Assembly: GCF_950023065.1 (NCBI RefSeq)
Contig: NC_088680.1
Coordinates: 45,248,559 to 45,312,558 of the forward strand
Origin: Planococcus citri
Taxonomy: Eukaryota > Arthropoda > Insecta > Hemiptera > Pseudococcidae
Length of the DNA: 64,000 bases
Direction: 5' to 3'
The notes beneath the pieces are model-generated. The model did no database searches. It was not told where the DNA came from and saw nothing but the letters and a program-made list of their open reading frames with translations. Below are positions 37,025-48,320 of this stretch, piece by piece. Position 1 is the first letter of the stretch; each line of letters starts with the position of its first letter. The position numbers and the translations under genes were made by a program.

Positions 37025-38650
37025 TCAACCCTCTCCCCCCATATTTACCACTCAAAATGGCGTTTTTTTTTCATTTTTTTATGCCTGTTAACAATCAAGA
37101 TTGCGAGGTACAATTACGTTTTTTGGATGTATTCTTGACCCTCAGACATCATATACTATATTCGAAATTTTTTCTTTGGTGCGCCGTGGTGAAAAACTTG
37201 GAATAATGTATTGAAGGGGGATGGGGGGGGGGGTGAAATGGGAATTTTGAGAAAAATGATTATCAATGAGTAGGGTATCGTTTTCATATGATTCAATACC
37301 GCTGAGCACGAATATGACCTCAGATTTTCTGCTACACTCACCTACCCCTCTCCAGAGTCCCTCAGCCCCCCTCAATTTTCACGATTTTTGAAATAAAGTT
37401 GTATTGATGACATTGGTTTTGTTGCTATGGGAAAATTACATAAGTGCATTGTTATTGTACATAAAATTTCTCGTAGAATGAGCTAGAGCACATGACTCCC
37501 CCCGAGGGGGCGGACCCTTGATTTTTTTGCTACACAGAAAACGTTACAAATCTGTATGTGTACTGCACTGTATAGGTATACAGAGCATATGTGGCATAAT
37601 AATATGCATGATAACTGTAACTTGAGTACGTATGAGTATGTATTTTATAATTCAATGACTATACCTACATGAAAAATCACGAGAAAAAAATATGGTAACG
37701 AAATACTGATAAAAAAAAAGTAAAGAATGTTATGAGGGGGAGCCATGTGGTGTAGCTCATTCTACGAGAAATTTCATGTACAATAACAATGAACTTATGT
37801 AATTTTCCCATAGCAATGAAACCAACATCTCAAAATAACTTTATTTCGAAAATCATGAAAATTGAGGGGGGCTGAGGGGCTCTGGAGAGGGGAAGGTGAG
37901 TGCAGCAGAAAATCCTAAGTCATATTCGTGCTCAGCGGTATTGAATCATATGAAAACGACACCAATGTCATCAAAATAATTTTATTTCAAAAATTGTGAA
38001 AATTTAGGGGGGCTGAGGGGCTCTGGAGAGGGGAAGGTGAGTGTAGCAGAAAATCTCAAGTCATATTCGTGCTCAGCGGTATCAAATCATATGAAAACGA
38101 CACCAATGTCATCAAAATAACTTTATTTCAAAAATCATGAAAATTGAGGGGTGCTGAGGGGCTCTGGAGAGGCGAAGGTGAGTGCAGCAGAAAATCTTGA
38201 GTCATATTCGTGCTCAGCGGTATCGAATCATATGAAAACGACACCAATGTCATCAAAATAACTTTATTTCAAAAATTGTGAAAATTGAGGGGGCTGAGGG
38301 ACTCTGGGGAGGGGTAGGTGAGTGTAGCAGAAAATCTGAGGTCATATTCGTGCTCAGCGGTATCGAATCATATGAAAACGATACCCCACTCATTGATAAT
38401 CATTTTTCTCAAAATTCCCATTTCACCCCCCCCCCCCCCCCCCCATCCCCCTACAATACATTATTCCAAGTTTTCACCACGGCGCACCAAAGAAAAAATT
38501 TCGAATATAGTATATGATGTCTGAGGGTCAAGAATACATCCAAAAAACGTGTTTCCAAAATTGTACCTCGCAATCTTGATTGTTAATAGGCATAAAAAAA
38601 ATGAAAAAAAACGGCATTTTGAGTGGTAAATATGGGGGGAGCGGGTTGAA
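37025..38650. repeat. Long inverted repeat with unequal arms
   Basis: The left arm (37025-37505) is the reverse complement of the right-hand sequence (37733-38650). Matching landmarks are TCAACCCTCTCCCCCCATAT against its inverse near 38631-38650, and TCTCGTAGAATGAGCTA against TAGCTCATTCTACGAGA near 37753. The unpaired centre is about 230 bp. The right arm is longer because a 141 bp segment is amplified there. A C run of 19 at 38426-38444 faces a G run near 37224. Confidence 0.85.
37814..38395. repeat. 141 bp tandem repeat, about four copies
   Basis: The word AACGACACCAATGTCATCAA begins at 37955, 38096 and 38237, and its degenerate form at 38377, giving steps of 141, 141 and 140 bp. Each unit contains ATTGAGGGGGGCTGAGGGG and CATATTCGTGCTCAGCGGTA. 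The opposite arm of the inverted repeat has a single copy, so amplification came after the inverted repeat formed. Confidence 0.92.
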
Positions 38651-39119
38651 CCCAACAATGTTTCATTAAAATTTTAAAAATCCAAGGGCAGGGGCATTTT
38701 ATCTATTTTACTCTGGAATACCCTTTGAAAACAAAGACTATAACTGTAATCATGTGATTGTGACGTCATGCGTCATGAGTAGGAGAGCTAGCAAAAATTC
38801 ACTCGCAGATCGCTAGAATTACACGAGCAAATCTAAGCATTTTCAAACTAGCTCAAGTGCGCGAGATGATCGCTTGCTTTTCGCGAGCATAAAACGAGCA
38901 AATCTAACCATTTTTAAAGTAGCTGAAATGTGCTAGATGATCGCTAGCTTTTTGCGAGCATCTGAAACGCTAGCTTACAATCGCTAGTAAACTGCTTGAT
39001 TTGCGTAAGGAAGGAAATGTTGCTAGCTGGAAATCGCGAGAAATTCGCCAGATAAACGCGAGTCAGCGAGGTAAACGCGAGGTTCCGCTAGCAAAACGCT
39101 TACGATTTTGTCAATTGGG

Positions 39120-40429
39120 TACTTATGTGTAAACTTCCAGGTTTCAAAGAATTTGCAGGATTTTAAATAATTTTTCAAATTAGGTACTTATTTGATTGTG
39201 CCCTTTGGGTGTTCATTTCTGCTAGTTTTTATTACCTATCTATTTACCTACTTATTCGTTACTATTCGTTGTTTCAACTTATGAATTATTTTAATTTGTG
39301 TAAATTTGATAGAGGTCTTATTTATGCATATTGAAGAAAAAATGGCATAATCACCTCTTATGATTCCAAAAAAGTTTGCAATTTTAAGACAAATTGTCTT
39401 TCATTCTTTTTTTAAAAAAATATTATAGGTATTCATGGTGACATGTGAAGTGAAAAGTACAGACTCATTCTTCCATACCTTTGGTTATATACAGATCAAA
39501 GTTCCATACTACTCTCGTATTAAACCAATGTTGAATCCAAAAATAATTTTTGGGTGCGGGGGTTATTTCTTTGGGAGGGGAGGGGAGGGGAGGGGAGGGG
39601 GTAGAAATTGAGAAAAAGTACATTATTTTAAGAAATCAGAACTTCAGAATTGCTTATTTGCGAACATGTAAAGACCCCCCCTCCCACCCGAGAAAAGTCG
39701 ATGGATTTTATTTACCATGTTCGGAGTAAAAAAAAAATTGAACAACTGTTTCGAGATTCAATTTACTTCGTTTGATACTCAAAACGATATTTCATCTTAT
39801 CGCCCTCTTAAATAAAATTAACGAATTATTTTTGGCAGGTGATCGTGGTAATTACATGTAAAGTAATTTTGAAAGATCAATGACTGAGATACCTTGATCA
39901 TGATGTTGGTTGTTGGTTATAATGATCAACACAATAATGAATCGATTTATGCTGCAAGTCGGTTTTTTATTCACAATTTCAAATGTTGTTAGTGATGATC
40001 GGATTAAAAAAATGGTATCAAACCAGCTAAATTTGCCTAAATGATTTTCAAAAATTAATATATTCACCTGCAAGTTATTTTATGAATGAAACCTACTGCA
40101 CTCAATCGTGCCATTCGAACTGTGTATCGTAGTATGATTTTAACACCTATATACCTACTTTTATTTTCTATCATTCTATATACGTACCTATTTCATCGTA
40201 TTTGATGGGGACTGGGAATATTATAGAACCAACTTAATGCGCAGCCATGGAATCATGTTTAGTTGAGGAGATTCTGGCGATCATTTTACACTACTAAACA
40301 GGAACCTACATTTTTAAAAAGAATTTTGATGTCTTTAGACGATGTTTTGTTTTCCATCATCAGCTTTCCATGGGTAGTCTGAAACCCTCTTAAATAACCA
40401 AAATTCCAGTCACCCAAATCATTTTTTAA
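39120..40429. other. Non-coding DNA with a (GGGGA)n run
   Basis: 39573-39601 is a run of AGGGG pentamers with G-quadruplex potential, faced 70 bp later by a C-rich stretch (39676-39690). The rest is AT-rich with no gene. Confidence 0.6.
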
Positions 40430-41663
40430 ATTTTGAGTGAATTTTTGAAAATCCAAAATTGACTTTTTTCTGAAGGTAAGATTTCTTTTTGAAAATACAT
40501 AATATCATCCTGAAAATATCCTGCATTAAATTGTACCATTTCTAGCCATTCTGGAACCTTCAGTGCGATTTTCGAATTTTTTCTCCAGAATTATTGAATT
40601 TTTCTAGAGGGCGCAGAAATTAATTTGGGCTCCTGAATGAATTAAATTGCACTATTTCTAGCCAGTCTAGAACCTTCAGCGCGATTTTCGAATTTTTTCT
40701 CCTGAATTATAGAATTTCTCTAGAGGGCACAGAAATTAATTTGGGCTTCTTAAAATTGAATTGTGGTTCGTTTTGGATCTATTTTCGGATTGATCTATGC
40801 ATTTTGGCTGATTTTTAGGTGAACACTTCTGGAGTGTGCTATTTTGTGCAGCATTTTTTGATGAAGTAGGTAAGGTGCCTATTCGTTTGGCCAATACAAT
40901 ACCTTAAATGTGTCCGCCTAGAATTCATCACACTTGTGGATAAATTCAATTAACCGATCGAAAATAAGTCACAATTCAATTTTTAGCTGTCCAAATTAAT
41001 TCCTGCATTTTTTAGAACGATTCAAAAATTTTAGTAAGGTTGAAAATGGCGCTGGAAGTTTCAGAATGGCTTGAAATGGTGAAATTTGGATGAAGGGGTC
41101 AACTTTAAATAAAATACAGCCATTCGTGCAAATTTCAAAAAAATTTCCCACTTTCAAAAAAGTTTTAATTTCTTAAAAGAAATTCTTCGTTTAAAAATTG
41201 CAAAAAAAAAAAACAATGTTTTGAGGGGTCCTCCTAGAAATTGACACAAATGTGGATATGTTTGTTTAACTAGTTGAGAATACGGCACAACTCAATTTTT
41301 AATTTCCCAAATTAATTTCCACGCCATCTAATGAATTTTAAAAATTCTGGAGAAATGGGAAATCGTACTGGAGGCTCCAGAATGTTCCGCAACGATGAAA
41401 AAATTCGATTCGGAAAGTTGGTAGCCGGTAGCCTAATAGTTTTAGGAATAGTTTTCATAAATTTTACTGAATAGTTTCAATGTAGAACACATGCTTTTAC
41501 CCATCACCAAACTCGACAATTTGGATTTTCAAAAAATTGCCAAAAATCAAAAAAACAATTTTGGTAGTAGAAACTTTGGCTATGAGAGCATCAAATCACA
41601 CTCATCTCCAAAAATCGTGGTTCCGTTTAAATTAGAGCTGGGCATCCCGAGAGGTCCTCCCCC
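40430..41663. repeat. Diverged fold-back relative of 21883-23530
   Basis: Two direct copies of CTNGAACCTTCAGYGCGATT (near 40550 and 40667, 117 bp apart) are followed by inverted versions (GGCGCTGGAAGTTTCAGAATGG near 41047, CGTACTGGAGGCTCCAGAATG near 41365). The right edge (AAAAATCGTGGTTCCGTTTAA, then CCCGAGAGGTCC, 41613-41660) corresponds to the right edge of the 23.5 kb element. The left edge is not preserved. It is old and non-coding. Confidence 0.6.
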
Positions 41664-44600
41664 CCCCCCTTTAATTTGTCTTTGTCATTATAATTTTTTT
41701 ATGAAAAAAATTATGCTCCATTTTCAAAAATAATGTATATTTGATAAAAAAAACTGAAAATTTTGAAATTTGCCCCATTTGACCTTACGTTTTGACTTTT
41801 GAAAGATTACTGAATGCAACATATTTCTTCATTTTTCCAATAGAAGACCTCACTGGAGAGTCACAACTCAAAAAATGAAAAAATACTTACTTGAGTAGGT
41901 ATTTGAAGTCAACTTCTTTGAATAAGTCAAAATTGAAATATCCCACTACATTTTCCTAATTTTTAATTTTTTTTTATTCATAAAAATAAGGAAGGAATCG
42001 GTTATTTTTCGATAGCATGAATTTCATGGAATTTAGCCTATGCGTCCATTTCATGTTTTTTTTTCAATTGTTTTTTTTTCTTCTTTGAATAAGTATAAAT
42101 TCAAGCCTTTTCCACAACTGATTAAAAATAAAATACAAGCCATCTTGGATATTGGGTATTCAAGACTATTTTGAGTTGACTGAAGAGGCTTGAAATTCAT
42201 TCAGTCTGTGATTGGTCCCCTAAGCAAATGTGGTATAATGAAATGAACTAAGTATCTGTATAAAAAAAATGGGAAAACTTTTCTTTATAATTACGAATTC
42301 GTAAATTTCTTCTAATTCGACGATAAATAAATATAAACTACAAATCCTGTACAATAAGAACCCAGTTAGCCCAACTTACGTTAGCACAAACATTCGAATA
42401 CAATAAAAAAAAACATTCTTATTTATAATAAAATATCAAAATACATAAAAATGACCAACTATACAGTCGTAAATCAAAGAACATCACCACGCTCATATAC
42501 TTATGCACTGTCGCATCGGTCATAAGAAATTTCTATCGTAGAAAATTTGCCATTGTAAAATTTATTTTCGGTATAAAAATTGGATCGTAAAATTTACCGC
42601 ATTTAGAAGGTCTTAAAGGGTGAAAAAATTGTTTTTTTATTTCATTCGCGATAGTATCAAAGTACATCACTGACTTATGCGTGTGGAAGTTTAATGCCAA
42701 ACCAATATTGGTCGTCATCAGTCCATTAGGTATAGGGATGCGCAGTAATGGGAGGCATATTTTTCGAACGTTGTGTAGTATTTAATTTGTTATATTCGAT
42801 GAACGATGATACGACGGTAGGTGCATGGAATAATTATGAGCAACTCGGGCTCTGTTCTGTGATATGTCTTTACCCTTCTCTGTTGGTTCTGCTGGAATAT
42901 GCTGCTTCACCATCATGAAAGAAAAGATGATCGAAACTGGTCAAGTGAAACTCGTCTTTTATCTGCCGTACTCGTATGTATCTTTAGGACACCATGAGCA
43001 TCGAGATGATACAGATACCTACACGTATCTGTGTGTATGTAAAATACCTGATGGTGTGGTGGTCTCGGTACATCATACGGTGCACACCTATCTATGGTAC
43101 TTCTTGCGCTAGAGGCCAAATTCCCTCACACCAGCAACGTTCCTAAATTCGAATACTCCACGAGGACGAACTATGCAAGGTACAGAGCGAGTACAAGTTT
43201 AGAGAGAAAAAAAAAGAAGAATGATAACAACCGCGTTTAAAAAGAATCCCTCTTCGATTATAAAAGAAAACGCGTTTTTGGCCTAAATTTATGAGCTTTT
43301 TTGTTTGTACGTCGAAGTGTTGGTGTGTACGTGTGACCACTCCTCTTCTCAGCGCGCTAGCAAAGAACCTGTGTTCGAAGAGCATAAGGAACATGGACAT
43401 TTGTCGTCATGGTTACCAAGCAAGACCTGTATCCCACTAAGCGGTTACTTTCCTTCGCATTAGTTTTTCTTTTCTTTTCTATTTTTGTTTTTACTATTTT
43501 GTTGCCTCCTTTTTTTTCTCATTTTTTTTCTGTTTGTTTTAATTTTCTCGCATATTTACTCTTTAAGATCCAGTCACGATGTTCGAAAAAAGCAAAACGA
43601 ACATGTTTGTTCGCGAGTTTGTTGCAGCTCTGCAAGGATTTCTGTTTCACCTGCTGCCCCTGAGGTATGTTGTGCTATAGCGTATTTATACTATTTTATC
43701 AGCGGCGAGATAAGGTAGCTGGGTTGAGGGGGTTGAACTTATGTAGAGGGGGCAGTTGAGTTGCTTGTAAAGGGGCTGGGTGGTAAAGGTTGCAAGGTAT
43801 CTGCACAGATGGTTTGTTTTGGAATCTTTTTGATAATGGTGGTGGTGTTTTTTTTTTTGCATAAAGAGTGAATTATTTCATTGGAATGCGAAAATGTGGG
43901 TTTGAGTGATAAGAGAAGGGTATAGTTGATATATTTTGGTCAGAAAAACTACATAATTTGGCGTTATAGTTGGCCTTTTCTATGTGATAATGTGTTGGTG
44001 AACTGAATTTGTGCTGGTGTAATATATAAAGCATGATAGGGAGGCACGTATAGTCTATTCTTATACCCTTAGGGATCGAGTTGATTAGATGAAGAGCAAA
44101 TAACGACCAATTTTAAATTAGTTATTCGTTCATTCGTGGTGTCATTAGATGATATGAAAGTGTACAGTGTGCTATAACAACAAACCCGAAATATCTTCCT
44201 TATTAGATGTTCGTGGGGCATATATGTATATTGTATATGCGCAATTGGTTTATGGCGGCGCTAGCGCATTCTATGATACGCTTTTACTTGGGGTATAGAA
44301 TTATATCTTTTTGCATGTGTGTTGAGCATGTGTGTGTTTTGAAAGTCATGTGTTTTGTATATATGGGTGGTGTTATAGTACGTCGAAATGACCTGATTGA
44401 AATTTTGAATGGATAATTTGTGTAAAGAAGGGGATGACGTGGGAAAATTTACAAATTATGAACATTTATCAACTTGTAAGTAATTGAATTTTGTGCTAAT
44501 TGCTGATAAAGGCTCATAGCCTCATGTTTCCATACTCACAACTCGATATGATTCTGTTTGCGATGGAGCAGTGACATTTTTGTTTATTTTTGGTGAATTA

Positions 44601-44799
44601 GATGATCTCAGCTGTGTATGAATTTTCACCCTCAAGCAGCTGTTTTGATATACTTGTTTCTTCATACATATACGATTCTATGTGTAATTATGGTACCTAT
44701 TTGAGTTTTCGTTCATGAATCTTCTCACCAAGTGCAGATTTGATGGAGTTGGTCAGATTCGACCAACGTTTCTTGAAAATTAATCAATATCGAGACGGT
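41664..44799. other. Mostly unique non-coding DNA
   Basis: 41.7-42.3 kb is AT-rich. 42.3-44.5 kb is more complex, with CpGs near 42700-43450. Frames at 42864-43112, 43143-43400 and 43409-43718 overlap on both strands and look like chance frames. Possible regulatory DNA or UTR, unproven. Confidence 0.4.
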
Positions 44800-44828
44800 A
44801 CCTACCTACCTACCTACCTACCTACCTA
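44800..44828. repeat. (ACCT)n microsatellite
   Basis: Seven ACCT units are read directly. This is the longest pure expansion of the tetramer that pervades the window. Confidence 0.9.
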
Positions 44829-45879
44829 TAACTTACTCTAATTGAATTGATGTTTCATCCAAATTGTAAAATTTCATCCTTAAATTGAAAAAAATGCATT
44901 TTAGTTGAAAAATATTCAAAATTGATACATTATTTTACAAAATACCTACACCTGGAAAAAATTGCATTTTGTTTTGTGTTGAGATGAATATTAGGAAAGT
45001 TGAAATGGTTGTAAAAGTTGACCTACCCTTTCCTCTCTAAATCTCTAAATACACATCTTAGAGTTTCCATCAAAAACCGACTATTTTTTAGAATTCTGTA
45101 ATGGTTCCAGTTGTTTTGTAATCAAATTATACTTACTATATTAGTTCATATCGGCTCGAAAATGGTTTCAGTCGACCCCTGGGGAAGAGAATTAATCTCG
45201 AGCAATGGAGGAAGTTTCCAATGATCTGCTGCAGAAAAAGACAATTTTGATTTTTTTTTTAAATATCAGAATTTCAATTTATGAAAAATATTTTCCAGCT
45301 TGTCACCTTGGATTCATGACTTATACCTCTTCTAATCAGTTCACAGAGTCAAACTTAAGACAGAATCAATTTTTAGCAGCCGAAGTTGATCACATCTTCT
45401 ACTGAAGCAATTTTTATTTTAGTATCTAATGTTAAAGAAACATTCTAAATACTGTAAGGTTACCCTTTTGCATTTTCAGAAATTCTTCCCGAATCGAAAA
45501 ATCAACTTCATCTACTAAAACTTCAATTCTAATGCATGGGTAACGTTCTCTTTTGATAAGTGAGTACCTTAGAGTCAAACCCAGAATTCTCCACTTTTCA
45601 CCATTTTGAGAAAAACGCAAAAAACTGATGAAAGGTGGGAATCAGTAGTAGCAGGCTTCTGATCTCGCCTATATATAGTGCTTCGGGTAACAATCGAATT
45701 GACAAAAAAAAATTTTTTTTCAAGTCTTTCCATAGCAGTAATTCATGATACCATTTTGGAGAATTCTGGTTTTGACTCAAAGTCTGTAAAAAATATCTAA
45801 AATACACGAAAATGCATGATAAAATGGGATATAATTCTAGATTCAAGTCTGTTGAAAGTATCTCAAGGTTGTTTATAGT
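44829..45879. other. Non-coding DNA, nothing recognised
   Basis: AT-rich sequence without a supported gene. The phrase GGAGAATTCTGG occurs near 45758 and again at 46202, hinting that the duplicated block to the right once extended further left. Confidence 0.5.
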
Positions 45880-46235
45880 CGACCAGAATGAAAAAAAAAT
45901 TTTTTTTGAAGTATTTTTTTCAAAGTTTGACTCGAACCCGGTACTTTGGACCCCCTAACCATCATGGTATCGAATAGGGTAAAATGTTGAATGGCAATTG
46001 ATGCGTACCTACTAACTGTACCCAAAACGACCATAATCTCATTTTTGAAAATTTTGGACATTTTTCGGAATTTGACTCTGACCCGGTACTTTGGACCCCC
46101 CTGACTGCGTCATTGTGTCAGATAGGTAAAAACGGAGAATGGCAATCGATGCGTACCTACTAACTGTACCCAAAACGATCATAACATCATTTTTGAAAAA
46201 TTTGGAGAATTCTGGGTTTGACTCTAAGGTACTCA
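45880..46235. repeat. 145 bp tandem duplication
   Basis: ACCCGGTACTTTGGACCCCC begins at 45936 and 46081. ATGGCAAT, GATGCGTACCTACTAACTGT and ACCCAAAACGA follow in both copies in the same order. Copies differ at a moderate number of positions. It is non-coding. Confidence 0.85.
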
Positions 46236-47949
46236 AGTTAAGGAAAATTTCGGAGTTGATGGGTTGTTAAAGTTCGTCTATTGGACTGTTTCCAAAGATT
46301 TATTGTATTCTGATGGTGATGAATTAAACTTCATCTTTGCCATAATTGAACACCTTTTCCGGCTTTCTCATCTCAACGTCATTAATCAAATGAGTTTTGA
46401 ATATCAAGAATTTTGTCAACCTATTAATACTGCTCATATTTCACCATTGGCTATGTGTACCAATCAGCTATCAATTTTTAGCTTCTGCTTCATCAAGTTA
46501 CGATTTGGTACCTCGGACTTCTCAAAAAAAAAAGATTTCCTGTGCGCCCGAAGTGTCTTTTAAATTACACCTGCCATGAAACAAGACGCAAGTTGAAAAT
46601 TGAAGAGACTCAGAATGAGAAATAATGAAATTTCAGCCTTAAAAAATAGGCGTTTTTTCATCATTTTATTTGTAGATTTTCCATGCTTACTCATCATCTC
46701 TCAAAGTTTTACTCATTTTGACTTGGGCAGTGAGGTAAGGTTTCGAGTTCACAAGTGTCATGATGGTGTAAACTTTCCATATTCATTTTGCTTGGTAACT
46801 GAAGTAAGTAAGTACCTACTCGTACATCGATTTTTTGTTTCTTTCCCCCACCAATATTAGAAAATGTCGATGTAGATTTCTCTATATAGGTACATTGTTT
46901 TGAGCTACGTACTTATTTTTCAAAAACGTATATTATAATATAGGTAAGTTGTGATAAAATCGAGACTGTAGTTTTAAACGACGTAGGTATTTATCACTCA
47001 AGGACAGTAAAATTGCAGTCATTGAAGGGAGTTTTCAAAAAGAGTTTTCATACCTTCCATTTCTTTGTTAACCAAATTTTACTTACCTACTTATTGTTGT
47101 TTTTTTAACAAAAAATTAGGTAGCGTGAAAATTGAAAATAAGTATACCTTAGGTCTGGGTATAGCATATACTTACTTACGTGTAGTTTTTATCGAAACAT
47201 GTATTAATGACTGGGAATAATTGAAAAGAATTTTTGAAAAATTTTCATATCATCCATTTCTTTGAAAACGAAAAGTTGAAGGTATTTTTTTCAACGTTTG
47301 TATGAAAATTCAAGATACAACATAGGTATACTATACCTATTTGTATTAGTATAGTTTTTATCAAAACATGCAAATAAATAGGTATTAATGACGTAATAAC
47401 CATGGTACCTATCCCATCAGACACACTTATCAATATGCTACTTGCTATTTTGATAACAGAAAGGAAACGCTGTCTATATAGTTTAGTTATGAGGGGATAG
47501 ATAGTTGAAGGTACCTGTGTCCACAATTTTCTTCATCTGGAGAGATTTCACTTTTGTTGGATTGATGACATTTTCGAGTTAGATCGAATTGGAAATATGA
47601 AGTTACCTATAATTGCTTATTAAATTCACTTTCGAAAAGAAAATTAATTTTGAGTCGGAATTTTCCTAAAAATAAATGAGCTATATGAGGAAATTGAGTG
47701 TATTGAAAGGAAGATTTTTTTGATTGTTTTCATTTTTTTTTAGCAGTGTAATAATTTTCCTGTGACCGGTTCCAATTATGTTTGTTTATTGCGAATGAGA
47801 TTATCCAAAATTACTTAGATGCATTTACCTTCATAAATGTTTGGTTTAATTGAGCTCAGTCCCTGATGATGTGACTCTCAAGAATTTAGTGATGAAAGGT
47901 GAAGAAATGAGTAGATAAGTACTGATGCATCTGGAACCGGAACAAAAAA
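46236..47949. other. Non-coding DNA with a weak ~200 bp duplication
   Basis: 47035-47215 and 47240-47395 share CATACCTTCCATTTCTTTG-like and TAGTTTTTATCNAAACATG blocks followed by TATTAATGAC. The frames near 46264-46860 have no domain pattern. Confidence 0.45.
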
Positions 47950-48320
47950 TTTTGGATCATACTAAGAGGAATCGAAAGAGGATCTCAAAGTACACGAACA
48001 GCGCAAATTTCAAGTCCTGAAGGTAATTTTTTAGTTTTTGGCAATTTAAACAAAAAATCTACCCAAGTGCGAGCATTTCCCATGAAAAAAATTTAAAATT
48101 TTATCAAACTGAGGTTAAAGGCTGGAATTTGGTTTCTATGCTTTCCTTATTTTTGACGTTGCACATCGATTCGTAATGGCTTTGAATCGTTCTGGAGCTT
48201 CTAACAGGTTTTTGGATTCTCCAGTGCTATTTATTGGAAAACTAAAGAGTCTAAAAATTTGCTGGAGGCTTCAGGACGATTCAAAGCCATTACCAATAAA
48301 TTTAAGAAGTTGAAAATACC
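47950..48320. repeat. Copy of the dispersed repeat seen at 31380-32780
   Basis: AGAGGATCTCAAAGTAC, GCGCAAATTTCAAGTCCTGA, CTTTGAATCGTTCTGGAGC and CTGGAGGCTTCAGGACGATT occur in the same order as in the split copy, though diverged. It has no coding content. Confidence 0.5.

Larger units (their letters stand above)
35695..39119. mobile_element. 3.4 kb composite TIR element with GCTAGC-rich ends
   Basis: CCCAATTGACAAAA at 35695-35708 is exactly inverted at 39106-39119, with TA directly outside both ends. Subterminal zones (about 35725-35990 and 38788-39100) are crowded with GCTAGC, CGCTAGC and CTAGCAAAA words found nowhere else at this density. The interior holds a tRNA-like sequence, GC-richer DNA (36480-36960), a long inverted repeat (37025-38650) and a 141 bp tandem array. 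No transposase is present. Subterminal repeat clusters are typical of transposase-binding zones in large non-autonomous DNA transposons. The superfamily is unknown; the TA flanks suggest but do not prove a TA-targeting one. Confidence 0.7.

Noticed and set aside
37142..38524. Similar small proteins at 37142-37375 (minus) and 38278-38517 (plus) suggesting a duplicated gene
   Set aside because: They are the two arms of one inverted repeat; the frames are accidental and run through C or G homopolymers.
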